Assembly (NCBI GenBank): GCA_027475525.1
Contig: JAMWFC010000070.1
Span: 1 to 64,000 of the forward strand
Source of the DNA: Macrolepiota albuminosa
Lineage: Eukaryota > Basidiomycota > Agaricomycetes > Agaricales > Agaricaceae
Reading direction: 5' to 3'
DNA length: 64,000 bases
The notes beneath the pieces are model-generated. The model had not been told where the DNA came from and ran no database searches. It saw nothing but the letters and a program-made list of their open reading frames with translations. Below are positions 10,883 to 22,727 of the stretch, piece after piece (positions within the stretch are counted from its first letter, which is position 1; each line of letters opens with the position of its first letter). The position numbers and the translations under genes are program-made.

Positions 10883-13528
10883 CTATTTTGTCAGAAAGAG
10901 ATCCGCCATCTGTTCAGCCATCATATCCAGCTCTTCGTTTGAATACCGATGGTAAAGTGAGAGTGCATCACGGAAGCCAGAAACCGGGACACGAACGTTG
11001 ACCTTGACAGGCGCACAGAGTGCAAGAAGAGACGCATCTAGGTGAAACGTCAGATAACGGTCGGGGTGGCATTTATGCTCATGATCGGTGTATTCAGCCG
11101 GGATAACATCTGGGTGCCTGGAGTGCCTCAATTGAGATGTGTTGATGATACAGGCAGGGGAAAACTCACTGTTGCTTATAGTGCTTCAAAGAATCTGACC
11201 ATGAAATGCTCCTCTTACATTCCATGCAAACCCAGCAATTTTCGTGGCACCGTGCACGAGACGCGGGACTCATCCTGACATACTCTAGCATACTCACCAG
11301 TACTTTTTCTGTTGGGGTTAGATCCGCCAATTGAATTATCCCAGTGCAGTCTGGGGTGGCAAAATTTATCTGGTGGTGGCTCATAACATGCTCGACCTTG
11401 GAATGGATGGAAGGATAAGTGAGTGGAGGTGGAAAGATAGTAGACATGATACGCTCACCACGATAGGCCACTTCATAACCAACCGACCATCCTTACGAGA
11501 CTTGCACAGGTGACATTCAAAACGGAGACCCTTACTGGTCATTTCGCTCAAAGAGGTAGTCGTCAATGTCTCGGCATCAAATTGGCAATCGTCAAGTATA
11601 AGCCTGGCTATTCTAGACGTAAGGTGGTCGTATTGGATAAACGAATCTTTATGATCCAAAGGTTCACAAGGAAAACTTCTGAAAAAATCGTCCGGGTCAC
11701 CGAACGACCAGGGGTTTGCGACGGAGATACACCGATGAACCAATATGCGAGGGTACGAAATCCTATTGCAGCATTTGCCGCAGAGGAAAAACGTTCCCGC
11801 TTGTTCCAGTATGATTGAAGTGGTAGTCGTCTGTGTCTTGGGATGATCGTTAATCATCGCGAGTAACGCCTCATTTTTAGAATGTCGCCATTCTGCGACA
11901 GTTTGAGGAAAATCCACCATTGCTTGCTGAAAATGAGATTCCGAGACTTCTTCCTCGGGCGGTGTGTCCTCAACAACAGCTTTAAAGGCAGGCAAGCCTA
12001 CAATGTCGGAAACGGATGGTAATGTAGCATGAAGAGGTTGTGAAGAAGCATATGTCTTCAAAACTTGTTCGAGAACCTTCCCACGACGCTTGATCATTTG
12101 CTTGTGGGACCTAACTAGCCGGCGCGCCTTGGCTCCCTCCAGAAAACCGATGAGAGTATCCTTTATGTTGTTCCAGACTATACCTCTGTGAGCGGCTTGC
12201 GCAAAAAGAATCCAAAAATCTCACTTCGTTCCGTCAGGACTTTAGGCTGCTTGACAAGTCTATGTTCCGATAGTTCCACTTCGTCGTATATCCAAACAGC
12301 TTCTTCTAGATGAGCGATTTCTTCACCCCAACCTACGGAAATACATAGGAAACGTTTGAAACGAAGGACAAGTACGAACCAAGATTTGATAGTCTTTCTT
12401 TAATACTACATAAACGAGGGTCCGAATCATTATATCGAACATGGAAGGGGAAAGGGAAGAACGGACGCTTGATATCGCTGCTCGCGGAGGTTATCCAACT
12501 CATTTAACCGTTCTGAGTGGCGGCCATTGTTCCAAACTTCGCATCGGGCCGCATGCTGCGCAATCAGATGAGCGCGTGCATGCCAGTGTTCATGCATTTA
12601 CACACCTGTACTCGGGCCACATGATCAGAGCGTTTCGATGCATACCATTCGTCGAGTGCGGAGCCTCTGAGATCTTTCTTTTCAGCTCGATACTGACGCA
12701 GTGTATCTGCGTTTACATGGATGTCATATATGTTCCCTGTAAAGCACATGAAACAGATCTACAAGCCTGTATGAAGTAACTCACTGTTGTTGAGGGGCAG
12801 GGAGCAAGCAGGTATCATGTCTGCTGTGATATCATTATCTCTAAATGAAAGAGATACAAGACTGGCGAACATTTTGAAAAGGTTCTACGAAAGTTATAAC
12901 ACATAATTTCTACGACTTACTTATGAGGGATGCACTGTTTGCAAATTCTTGTTCTCATTTCCCACAAGATTGCCCTCGAACCGACATAGGATTTCAGACA
13001 AAACTGGATTAGCATATCAGATAAAGCTGGGAAATCGCATAGGAAATGTCGGACATGGCAATACGGATGGAAAACCAGATTTGCATATTCTGGCTCACTC
13101 ATATCGCCGGGGCATTCTGGGAGGCCATTATATCGAGCACGAGCTTTCTTCCAAATAGAGATGGAGGAGCGACGCATGAGAATTGCTCGCAGGGGCTTTG
13201 AGGTCCGAGAAAGATTCAAGATGTCAATTGGATCCAGTAATGAGAAAATCTAACAACACTGTTGTTACGACAAATCAAGAGCTCGAGAAATCCAGACCAA
13301 AATTACCTCAAAGAGTACATCAAGAGGCAGTCGAGAAATTTGTTCTAATTTTCCCCGCCTTCCTCTAACTACTCGTTTTGGTTTAGGCTCGCTAGAATGA
13401 GTTAAGGATTTCCTCTTGGCCGTGGTGGCCTTCTCAGACCCGACATCAGGAATGTCGGTGTCACTGTCGAGGTCCACACCGTAGTTGGGCTTCGACGTAG
13501 TGCGGAGGCGCTTTGAGCGTCGTTCCAT
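10883..13528 (-). CDS. F-box protein with C-terminal zinc-finger-like motif (paralogue 1)
   Basis: Probable substrate adaptor of an SCF ubiquitin ligase. The N-terminus has a basic region (PKPKRVVRGRRGKLEQ), then an F-box split by an intron: ISRLPLDVLFE joins IFSLLDPIDILNLSR, followed by SISIWKKA. MSEPEYANLVF follows and is shared with the paralogue at 20194. The middle is helical (GIVWNNIKDTLIGFLEGAKARRLVRS). Towards the C-terminus are CGKCC, then C.LC...DGRLVMKW, then CMECKR...LKH, which looks like a C2H2-type zinc finger, and a final QMADLFLTK before the stop. Several short introns interrupt it; those in the last kilobase were not all placed. The target protein is unknown. It is one of a pair of diverged paralogues on opposite strands in this window, a family that is abundant and fast-changing in agarics. 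Confidence 0.75.
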
Positions 13529-13739
13529 AGAAGACTACACGTGTCGTAGTGATAGTCAAAGAGTGAGTTGTGAACCTAATGTCCGCGTGTGAGACGCGTC
13601 AATCATTTTCTTCCGGATATATATCGCAGTTCCGAAGAATCCTTTGGCACGCTATATATAGACACCGAAAGGAGATAGATATGGGGAACAGTAGACAATA
13701 GCAATTCATTGAACATCGTCTACTTGACAACTAGCCTAA

Positions 13740-16700
13740 TTAGTCGGCATTGAAATGAGGAAGAACCTGTTTGTTCCCTTTCAACGGCCAGACCTGCTCC
13801 ATTGTTGACGCGTTCCATATCCGTCCTCCTCGTACCACAATGCGAATGTCTCGCGTCTTGGCCATATTTCCATTCAGAAGGTCAATGCCAGGAGGATAGA
13901 CCAACAAATCCGCCAACTTGTTCCTGGAGAGAGTCCCAATTGCTCCAGATAGCCCGAGTGTTTTCGCAGCTGAGGAAGTGGCAGCACGAATGACCTACAA
14001 GGTCACCGATCAAATATGTTACATAACACGTTTGGGTTAATGTCTAGAAACTCACCTCATAATTGCTCAAACCTCCTTGCTGAGTGAAGAACATTTCTGC
14101 ATGATAGTTGAGACCTAATGGCGGCTCTCCATGGGCGCCGATATGAGCCAAAAGACCTTTTTTAATCATTTTGGCAATGGAAGAGGAAGTATTGAAGAAC
14201 TGATAAGCTAGAAATTTCCCATGAGAAGTTGTCTAAAATGCAAATGATCAATGGGAAGATTTACAGTGCGCAGGACGAGCGGTGGATTCAGTCAGTGCCT
14301 GGAGCTGATCGTGCCTTGAGAAGCGCCTCAACCTAGAAAACATTCAGAGTTTCAAGCTCTGGTGATGTAATTCACGTCCAAAACGACGTACTTTGGATCA
14401 TTAGGAACATCTTCAGTCGCCCATACCCATTGTTCTCCCCAGGCTCCTCCATAATTCACGATGTGGGTAGGAGTAGCTCCTGTCCCACTCAGCGCATATA
14501 AAGTAAGAATATCGTCGTAAAGAGTGGGAACTGGCAAGGCGTGTTCTACGGTTGTCATCCCTATACATAATGTGAAATGACTTTCAGATGTATTTTGAAC
14601 TAATCTCATACCATCAATGATGTAAGTCAGATCCCAATCTTGGTTCATGCCTCCCTCGGGCACGCACAGCATGCTAAGATTCCGCGCAGCGAGTAAAAGT
14701 CGCTGTCGTGAAGCTCTGCACAGTCACAGTATATCAATCTCTAAGACACTCGGCCATTAATAAAGAGACAGTCGCGTCGCACATACCGAGAAGGCAAGTT
14801 GTAATTCTTGTATGAGATACTAGCCGGGCCGCCTTCAGCTTTGATTCTTGCGAGTGCAGAGTGGGCCTCTGCCTCGTCGACAATATCCTGATGGATGCCT
14901 GGCTCTCCAGCGCCATATATAATGTCACCTACGGTGAAGATGCGAGGCCCGATCATTTTTCCGCTCTCAATACGACTCCGCTCTACGAACCCCTCGACGT
15001 TATTAGCACTAGGGCTGGACCCACGAGATCAACCACACGTAGTGGACAGAAAACAGAAAATTCGCTCACTTGTGGAGGGTTGTCACTCCATATGCCAAGA
15101 AAGTCTCCATCTCCCAGGATTTAGCAGGGTATCGGTTCGCAAAACCGCTCCAATGGGCGTGAACGTCTATAAATCCGGGGACAACGAATCCTGATGGCTT
15201 TCAGTACACGCGCATTCAACAATACAATATAATGATAATTACCTCCTTGAGCATTGATAACTGTGGACGAGTTACGGAGTATGTCTTCGTCCGGAGACAG
15301 AAGTCCGATAGCGGTAATAACTCCTCCGCGAATAGTGATATGGCCATTTTGAATGACATCATATCGTTCTTGGCCGGTCTCCATGGTCAACAAGGTCGCA
15401 TTATAGATAACCACTTGATCACGACCTTCAGCGTCACGTTTCAAACGTGCGATATCAGTCGAGTGTTCAACAACGATTTCTTGGTAGTTAATCTGGTCCT
15501 TGACACAAGAGATACCGAAATTGATAGGGTCCTTCTCGATTGCAGAGGAACATTTCTGCAGCTTTGAAATCTCAAGGGAGTGGAGGTACGGTCCTGATCA
15601 CAAGGGAAGATTTAGCCGTTGCAAAGCCAATAGGAATGACAAAGGCGTACCCAGCAACCAGAAAATCTTCTTGCCATCTCTAGTAAACGTGACATCATGA
15701 CCACCGTCCAAGCTCACCCTCGCCAGACCCTTCGTTGCATTGCCCGGCTTAGACCATACTTCATCGCCACTTTTGAGCACGCTACCCGGCACAAAGTAGA
15801 CATTGAAAAAGTCCACAAACGCGACATTTTTGGCTCTATAACCGGCCTTCGTTGCCGTAGGAGCGACAACAAGCTCCGTCGACATTTTTCCGGCAGAGAT
15901 GGGAATGCGTTTGTACTTTCCAAACTCATCAGGACGAGCCCCGAGGTCGATGATGAATGCATTATTCGACTGCTGCACCAGCAGTTTGTTTTTCCCCATG
16001 AAACGCATATTGACACGGTCCTCTGTATCAATGTCCGACAACACAAACCGAATGTTGCGAATCTCGATCGAGCGCGAGGTAGTCAACTCTTTGGGCGGCA
16101 ACGTAATGTCACCAATGTAAAGTCCAACTCCTGCAGTAGCAAGGATGTCACCCGTGAGGAGGTCTCCACCGCTCTTCAAGAAAGCAATCTGTCGCACCAC
16201 TCCCGGACATTCACAGAGGACAGGGGAGAAGTACCGACCAAAGGGCAGCCCAGTCAGCTCGTGCGCGATGTCATTTTGAAGATCCGCAAGTTCAAAGGTA
16301 GCGAAATGGGTGTCTGACCACCGGGCATGAAGAACGAGGTGATCCGCACCGTGCACGAACGCGGGTGAGTAGTACGGGGCAGACTCGTGCAGGACAGGAA
16401 CTTTGGTAATTGATCCTTCGCCCACTTTCTGCACGTAGGTAATACCCGCAGCTTGGAACACGACTTTATCGCCCTTCTCGTCGACGCGCAGTTCTTTGAA
16501 GGCACGTACACGTTGCGTATCTTGTGTTTCCAATTTGAGAATATCGAAGTCGTCCCGGCGCGTCTCGGCTAGACGTTGCTCGATGTGTGCGACGAAAGGG
16601 ATGGGGTAGGGTGGTGTAGAAGACGCGACTTTCTCACCGAACCCATTGGTCGTGAGGGGAACTGTATAAATTTGTCCTGCCGCCCAGATGATGACGGCGT

Positions 16701-18193
16701 CGTCTGATGGTGTGAATGCAAATGATGGATATGTACCCATGGGAGCTGAGACGACGGTAAGGTCGTAATTGAGCCCGTACCATACGTGATGTATGCTCCC
16801 CGTGAATAGATCTCTAGAAATGTATGTGAGTATCTTGGATGTGGTGACGGCACTGTACTGACTTCAGTACGAGAGCTTCCTTGTCACGAACTCGCTGCAC
16901 GAAAGCAAGCGTACGGCCGTCGTGGGATAATTCAGGGCGACTAGCTCCACCAGGAGAGGCATCAACCAAGGTCATTGTCTGCCCAGTGGTCAGGTTCTTC
17001 TGGAAAATGGCATATATGCCCTGGTGGACATCTGCCAGGATCTGAGAAGGACCCTTCTTACTACGTGTCGTGTGACGAACCTTTACTATACGTGAAGGTA
17101 GATGCGTCCCGGACATTCTTCGAATAAATTACACTATCACCGCCGTACCAGATGTGCTGCTCTGGTCCAATCTGTTGGTCACCATATTGCTCTGAAGACC
17201 AACCTGCGGGTAAATCCCGGCTCATGATACGCTTTCCATGTCCAGCAGCGATATTGACACGCTTCCGTTCTTGAAGGTCGGATATGGAGGGGACGCGATA
17301 CTCCCAACCTTCACCAGCACCGAGACTACGTCCAGAGGTATACCATTTGGTGGCGACGACCTTGTCGCCTGACGGGTGGAAACGCGCATCGGAGACCCAT
17401 CGATAGGTTTCGTTGGTGACGCGTTGAGCTGGGCGCAATCCTTGAGTATGCTACGTATATGGAGGAGACGTCACACCATACCAATTAGCCGGCCTTCCCT
17501 TACAAGCCTATTGTACCGTCTTCGATGATCTTCCTTGATACCACTAGCCAATAAATTTTCCTCAAATTTTTGACTCCTGAGTGCCGTCCTCAGTTCATCG
17601 CTGGGCCTGTCCGATCTCAAATCCATAGCCTCACATCCTTTCCAAAGCGTCACCCAGATATTCTCCACACCGAGTTCAGCATCGCTCCTAAACACCAGCC
17701 TATCGCCTTCCGGAGAGAAATGTGGATCAGAGTCAAACGGGACACCCAGCAGAATAGGCCGAGCGTTCGTCAGCCCTTTCTTTGCGACCTCCGTCGCAGG
17801 AAGACAATACAAGTCTCCGAGCATATCGAAAACGATATCGCCTGACTTGGGGTGGACATCGAGGCGCAGCCACGTCCCCTCTGTCACGTCGTATTCGAGT
17901 TCACGGGGGAACGGGAAGTCAGTTGAGATGTCCCATGGAGTTTGCTTGCGCAAAGGCCAGATGTTGTCTTTCCATTCAGACGAGGGGTTTGTAGAGACTT
18001 GGCGCAAGAGGACCTGGGAGACGTGGTTGTGGGTGTAGAATACCGACCACGGGCTTGGGAGAATGCTAGAGAGTGTGATGGCGGCGGAACATAATGCAAG
18101 GTATTTGAACACGCGGATGAAGGATGTTGATCTCAATGGAGTCGTGATGTTTGGGCTTGCACTGTTGTAGGCAGCCTTGGACTTGGACGCCAT
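13740..18193 (-). CDS. Membrane-anchored PD40 beta-propeller/amidohydrolase fusion
   Basis: One very large gene. It starts with a basic N-terminus and a hydrophobic segment (about residues 27-48, YLALCSAAITLSSILPSP), consistent with a type II signal anchor. About 700 residues of TolB/PD40-type propeller repeats follow, with blades such as PHFSPEGDRLVFRSD, ARFHPSGDKVVA, PELSHDGRTLAFVQR and SFAFTPSDDAVI. The C-terminal 450 residues are an amidohydrolase: IYNATLLTM, then GFIDVHAHW (the HxH metal site), MTTVEHALP and THIVNYGG, ending in a composite beta sandwich (VRGGRIWNAS). Exons splice in frame across at least eight short introns; the first exon is 17504-18193. Comparable PD40-amidohydrolase proteins are known in bacteria and fungi and are annotated as imidazolonepropionase-like; the substrate is unknown. 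Both halves stay in one continuous frame, so I treat it as a single gene. The region 13541-13739 separates it from its neighbour. Confidence 0.82.
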
Positions 18194-18430
18194 GCGACTG
18201 GACGTTTCAGTGACAACTCCTATGATACCACGCTAGCTATAGTTGTTTGGCGCATTCACTCACACATGTATTCATCAACATTTCCATTACTCCCAATTGC
18301 AACAAGGTTTAAATAGGATCAAAGAATACCCGAACAGGGCTGGATAGATATAGTACATATTTAAACATCTGCTGAGCACGAGATGCCTCGAGATAATCAA
18401 TGCCACAACTTGTTTGTTCAGAAGCAAGGA

Positions 18431-19070
18431 TTATTGATCTTCCTTTGATTCACTACTGGATTCTTCCGCAGCGTCTTTCGTTTCACCAGCTGGAACGGGT
18501 TTACTGCCAACCACGGTCGCATTGATGCTAAAACGCGCTAGTCAGAGAAATAGCAATTCGGATTTCAAAAAAGCGACGCACGTTAGCATGACCTCAACCT
18601 TGTCTGTCTCATCCCCATTTAAACTTGGTAGCTCAACTGTGACCCTCTTGCTTCCTTTCCAGCCAAAGCTTCCTGTCGAGAACGTGCTCGGCGCCAAAAT
18701 AACGTTCGCGATAGATCCAGGGTCAACCTTGTTTACTTCCATCTCTTCGGCATTCCCGGGCGGTGTATAGGCGAGATTTACAAGCAGAGGGGAGGCGGTT
18801 GATTTGAACGTCTCAGCCAGAATAAAGGGCTGCAATATTATTGCAAAGCGGAGAGAAATACTTAGTACATGGTGACATATGACGAGAAGACGTGCCTTTG
18901 TCCCTTTCTTCCTCCCTTTCCTGGATGCTTTCTTGGTCGACTGTGAAGCGGAATTCTTTGCCAACTTTGATGGACGGGTGCTGGAGTCGGATTCTGGGGA
19001 GGCTCGCTTGATTCCTACTCACGGGAATGAGATCAAATGTGGGATGGACAGCAGGAGACTCACCAGTCAT
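18431..19070 (-). CDS. Small protein with basic N-terminus and acidic tail, unrecognised
   Basis: Four exons (19064-19070, 18869-19014, 18582-18829, 18431-18527) join in frame to 165 residues. The first exon is only 7 nt (ATGACTG). The N-terminal 45 residues are strongly basic (KKASRKGRKKGTK). A compact middle domain of about 90 residues looks beta-rich, with PFILAETFKST, PLLVNLAYTPPG, GSFGWKGSKRVTVEL and VMLTINATVVGSKP. The last 20 residues are acidic (EESSSESKEDQ). A TATA box lies about 40 nt upstream of the Met. This layout resembles small chaperone-like or nucleic-acid-associated proteins, but I do not recognise the family. The second intron (39 nt) is the least certain join. Confidence 0.6.
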
Positions 19071-19108
19071 TCTGCAGCTGTGCTCCAGAGCAAGCGAACC
19101 GCGCAATC

Positions 19109-19114
19109 TTTATA
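19109..19114 (-). promoter_or_regulatory. TATA box of the 165-residue protein gene
   Basis: TATAAA read on the minus strand, 39-44 nt upstream of the start codon at 19070, a usual distance for fungal promoters with short leaders. Confidence 0.55.
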
Positions 19115-20147
19115 GGCCATCCCAAAAAATGTGGCCCATGACGTCACGCGTCGAACAATGGTTATGAACTCACGTGCTTCAGTGCCAACCATCCTTTACC
19201 CCACATTGTGCAAGCTCGGCGCCCCTAAGACGGCAGTGGCCAAAATTGCTGAAAGCTGGCCTTCCGTCGTGAAACGAAGCTTCCAGTCCCGTTCTATCAA
19301 CGCCTTCCCTTCAATTCTCTCCAGAAGATTCCGGCTGTCATCGCATGATGGATTCTCCTTTGAAACAGTGACTTCCAACTACAAGTGGACTCCCTGGACG
19401 ACTTCGCTAATTTTCCCTTCTTTGGCATCCAACGTTCAATGATGAATGCTCGCGAATCGATCTTTGGCCTCCCATTGCTTTATTCATTCGAAAATCCACG
19501 CTCCATCCTGAAGGGCCAGCTGTCACTAAAATTTTGAGGGTGAATGGGTAGAGCTTAAGTGGGTTTCAACATATGGTGTACATGTCGGCCCAAGTCCCGA
19601 ATTCCGGACCTGTTAAGTACGTCAATGTTAATACTAATAGCCTCAAATATTGGACGTACCTGACGCGTGCGATTGAAGTTCGCGTTTTAAAGACCGGGAG
19701 GAGGAGATCCTTCACTCCATGACTACAATGCTCACATGGTGACAATATTTATTAAATCCGACGCATATCCTGTGCAAACACACGTCTTGCGGCGCACCGT
19801 TAAGCTTCAAACTTCATTGGTAGCTTTCCCGATTAAGGCCGGCGATCTCAATATAAAATACTACCTATCACGCCACCAATTTCAAGGCGACATAGTGCTG
19901 ACTAACTTACTTTTAGTGAGAACCCCACTAATGTTCCCCATGAAGCCAAAGTATCCGCTGCTATTGTGTGCGACTATCCCTCTGGCCACGCTGTCGCTTC
20001 ATTGATATCGCGGCCCTGGAAGAGGGAAAATGGCTACCTCAATCTGTCGTTTATACGTTCCGGGACACCCATATCCCATCACGTGGTCGCCTCACCCTTC
20101 ATAAAGGGGAGGTTGTCGATGCGGACCAACGTTAGGCCGTTCGCTCG

Positions 20148-20155
20148 TATAAAAG
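20148..20155 (+). promoter_or_regulatory. TATA box of the second F-box gene
   Basis: TATAAAAG lies 39-46 nt upstream of the ATG at 20194. A pyrimidine-rich stretch follows, as is common around fungal transcription starts. Confidence 0.6.
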
Positions 20156-20193
20156 GCTCGCCCTTTTTTCCACTCCCGCTCCAACTTCTCTCA

Positions 20194-22607
20194 ATGCCAC
20201 CATCAAAATCTGTCAGGCAGGCGGCCGTCCATGTACCTTATCCCGTGCAATTCTCCTCAACTGCACCCCAGAAGCCACTGCGAGGCCGCCGAGGAAGGCT
20301 TACACGGCTTCCTGACCTTCCCCTGGATATTCTATTTGTGGTGAAGTTATTCTAACCCTTTATGTATCCTCACAATATCAACTGACTGTATCAATATAGA
20401 TATTTGGGTACTTGCATCCGCTCGACCTTTTGCGCCTCGCGCGGTCTTGGAAGCGAATGCGCGCGTTTCTCATCAGCCGCAGTTCCAAATGGATTTGGCA
20501 GCGTGCCCTTTCTTGCGTCGAAGATCTCCCGGATTGCCCGTCAAATATGTCGGAGCCCGAGTACGCGAACCTTATGTTCTCCCCGCTATGCCATGTTGGT
20601 GCTCTGTCGCATTTCGCTTGTTGACCCGTTCTTGAGTTTGCGCTAGTATTGTGGTACCGAACGGGCCCCGGCAATTATATGGTCCACCAAGAATAGATCG
20701 TGCTCAAAGTGTTTTCCTTACCAGTAAGCCAATTTATCGACCCGACGTATCCCGTGGCTGATCACAAGGGCAAGTTTTCAGCGCGCTCAAAAGTTACGCC
20801 AAAGCGGCATTTTCTCGTCGCTTCCAATGGAATGTTGGGAGTTCGCCCGCCTGACTGGAAGGATCATCCATAATACCTCGTTCGCGCCAATAACCAGCCG
20901 AGACACGTGTCAGAATATCGTGAATATCGATATTCTTCAGCAATTATGCGAACAACACGCGATTGTGAAACGTCGGCCACAAGAAGTGGAAATGTGGCTT
21001 AACAAAACACGACGTGATCACGCAGCGTGGGCTAGTATTGCAGTAAGTGTATTCACCTCAAAAACCCCATGGCCTGCTTAGCCAAGTCACGCTTAGGACG
21101 GCTTGGCTGCTTGGCATCATAACCAGGTACGAAAGCGTAGCAATGATCTTGCTACTGCTCGCCAAAGACGATTGGACGCGTAGGGCTTTTTCACAACAAC
21201 GCGTTCAAGTTCGGGCTGATTCTTATATCTTCAGGATTATTCGAAACCTGATCTCCAGTGGTACGTCTAGATCCTCCCCTTCATACCTCAGTTTGATTTT
21301 TCGTTTTGATCTTCGCGTACCACAGGTTATGGAGATGTAATTGAAAGAATGGATTTAGACCTGCTTCGTCACCATAAACTTGTAAGGAAGACGGGGGAAC
21401 TCACAGAACGTGGTGAGCTTTCCACTCCCGCTTTTCTCCGGTTGAACGTTGCGTCCGGAAGCTGATACATTTCGCGTAGTATGGGCTAACATAAAACCCT
21501 CTTTGATCGATTTCATGGGCCAAGTAGAAGCCAAGCTCCGTGAAGACCATCGACTTGAACAGATTACGCGACGTCGACGGCTTTTCGCTAAATACATTTC
21601 CGACCACTGTCCCTCACGTTATTACATGTCCGTTCCGATTTCGGAACTCTCGCAAGCATATCCCATTAAATCTCTGATTGAGGTTTCCCCAGTGGACCAA
21701 ATCATTACTTTTGATGAGTTTCCACCTCCCCATGTCATATCTATGCTTTGCTCTATGTGGCACCGCCAAAAGCGGCTGGATCTTGTAGAGATTATGCAGA
21801 AATCCGCGTTAATACCATCGGCCGTTAGCATCGCGCATCTGGATCTAGCGACCACTTTTTTCTTCTGCGATGGTTCCGGATACAGGGAGCCTATCGGTCA
21901 ACAGGATATTTTAATACACCCATCGGCCTTTGCTCGGCGCCATGATCGCGAGTATAACTCGGAACTATTGGCGCGCCTCTTTGATGACTTGCAGCAAGAG
22001 TTTTGGAACTTTGGCGGTGACCGAATCTCCTTTCATGAAGGTGCTTACCTTGCTGCCCGGTCCATTGTCGCTGCTGGTGGCTATGATCCGGACACAACGA
22101 CGGCAGCCACAATGGATGGGTCGTCTTTCCTCTTCGAATGTGAGTCTTGTAGATGTTCGACTGATGGCAGGTTGGTTATGTCGTGGAGACGAGCGGTACT
22201 ATTTCTCCTTTTCAAATAGGAGGATATCATGTGGCTGACAAGGTCTTGGTAAACTTCAGGTCATGCATGCCATCGATCATATTAGGATTTCCAGACAGCT
22301 CCCACCACCAAAGTGGTTTAGACTGGATTCCAAAGATCCATTTTATGCTACTGCTGTAGCTCAAATTGTCAGTGAAGAGCCTTTTTTCCGTTGCCACATT
22401 TGCAATCTGTTTGGTAATGCTGCTTTGATCACAAATCACATCAGGGAGAGGTACGTTATTGATGAGGCACATGAAGCATACCGTTGTGACAGAAACGTCT
22501 CGTATTTTAGGCACACCCTTTATCAAACAGTGACAGTTATGCGGCAGCCACATTCACCAGTTAGGGTACCATGCCCTTTGCCTTTGCCTAAGCCCGGTGA
22601 CAGATGA
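20194..22607 (+). CDS. F-box protein with C-terminal zinc-finger-like motif (paralogue 2)
   Basis: Probable SCF ubiquitin-ligase adaptor, paralogous to the gene at 10883-13528. A basic stretch (PLRGRRGRLTR) leads into the F-box LPDLPLDILFV joined across an intron to IFGYLHPLDLLRLARSWKRMR and KWIWQRAL. MSEPEYANLMF matches the paralogue. A long helical middle contains VEMWLNKTRRDHAAW and DFMGQVEAKLREDHRL. Then comes FFFCDGSGYREPIGQQDILIH, followed by C.SC..STDGRLVMSWR, and near the C-terminus CHICNLFGNAALITNHIRE, a C2H2-like finger (C..C...H...). It ends PLPKPGDR. Exons after 20650 were placed by conserved frames and the joins around 20640-20830 and 21080-21440 are uncertain. Despite the common layout, the two proteins are clearly diverged, suggesting an old duplication. 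Confidence 0.72.
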
Positions 22608-22727
22608 CTCATGGGTTTCTGATTAATGGCGCTAAGCTTCCTTCCTTTTTTCCAATCCCGTGTATAATGTTCATTGACTGGGTATCTGGTGGATTAGAAG
22701 TATTTTGATGTAGACAATAGACACATG

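Larger units (their letters stand above)
19071..20193. other. Divergent intergenic region with promoter elements
   Basis: This 1.1 kb separates a minus-strand gene (start 19070) from a plus-strand gene (start 20194). Each side has a TATA box about 40 nt from its Met. A perfect TGACGTCA palindrome (19139-19146), the consensus for ATF/CREB-type bZIP factors, and a CACGTG E-box-like hexamer (about 19173) lie near the left gene. An open plus-strand frame at 19131-19442 has no recognisable motif and is not called. Confidence 0.5.

Noticed and set aside
15697..16317. 206-codon plus-strand frame
   Set aside because: Antisense to conserved beta-propeller exons of the amidohydrolase fusion.
19131..19442. 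103-codon plus-strand frame starting MAHDVTRRTM
   Set aside because: No domain, no partner exons, and it overlaps the promoter of the minus-strand gene.
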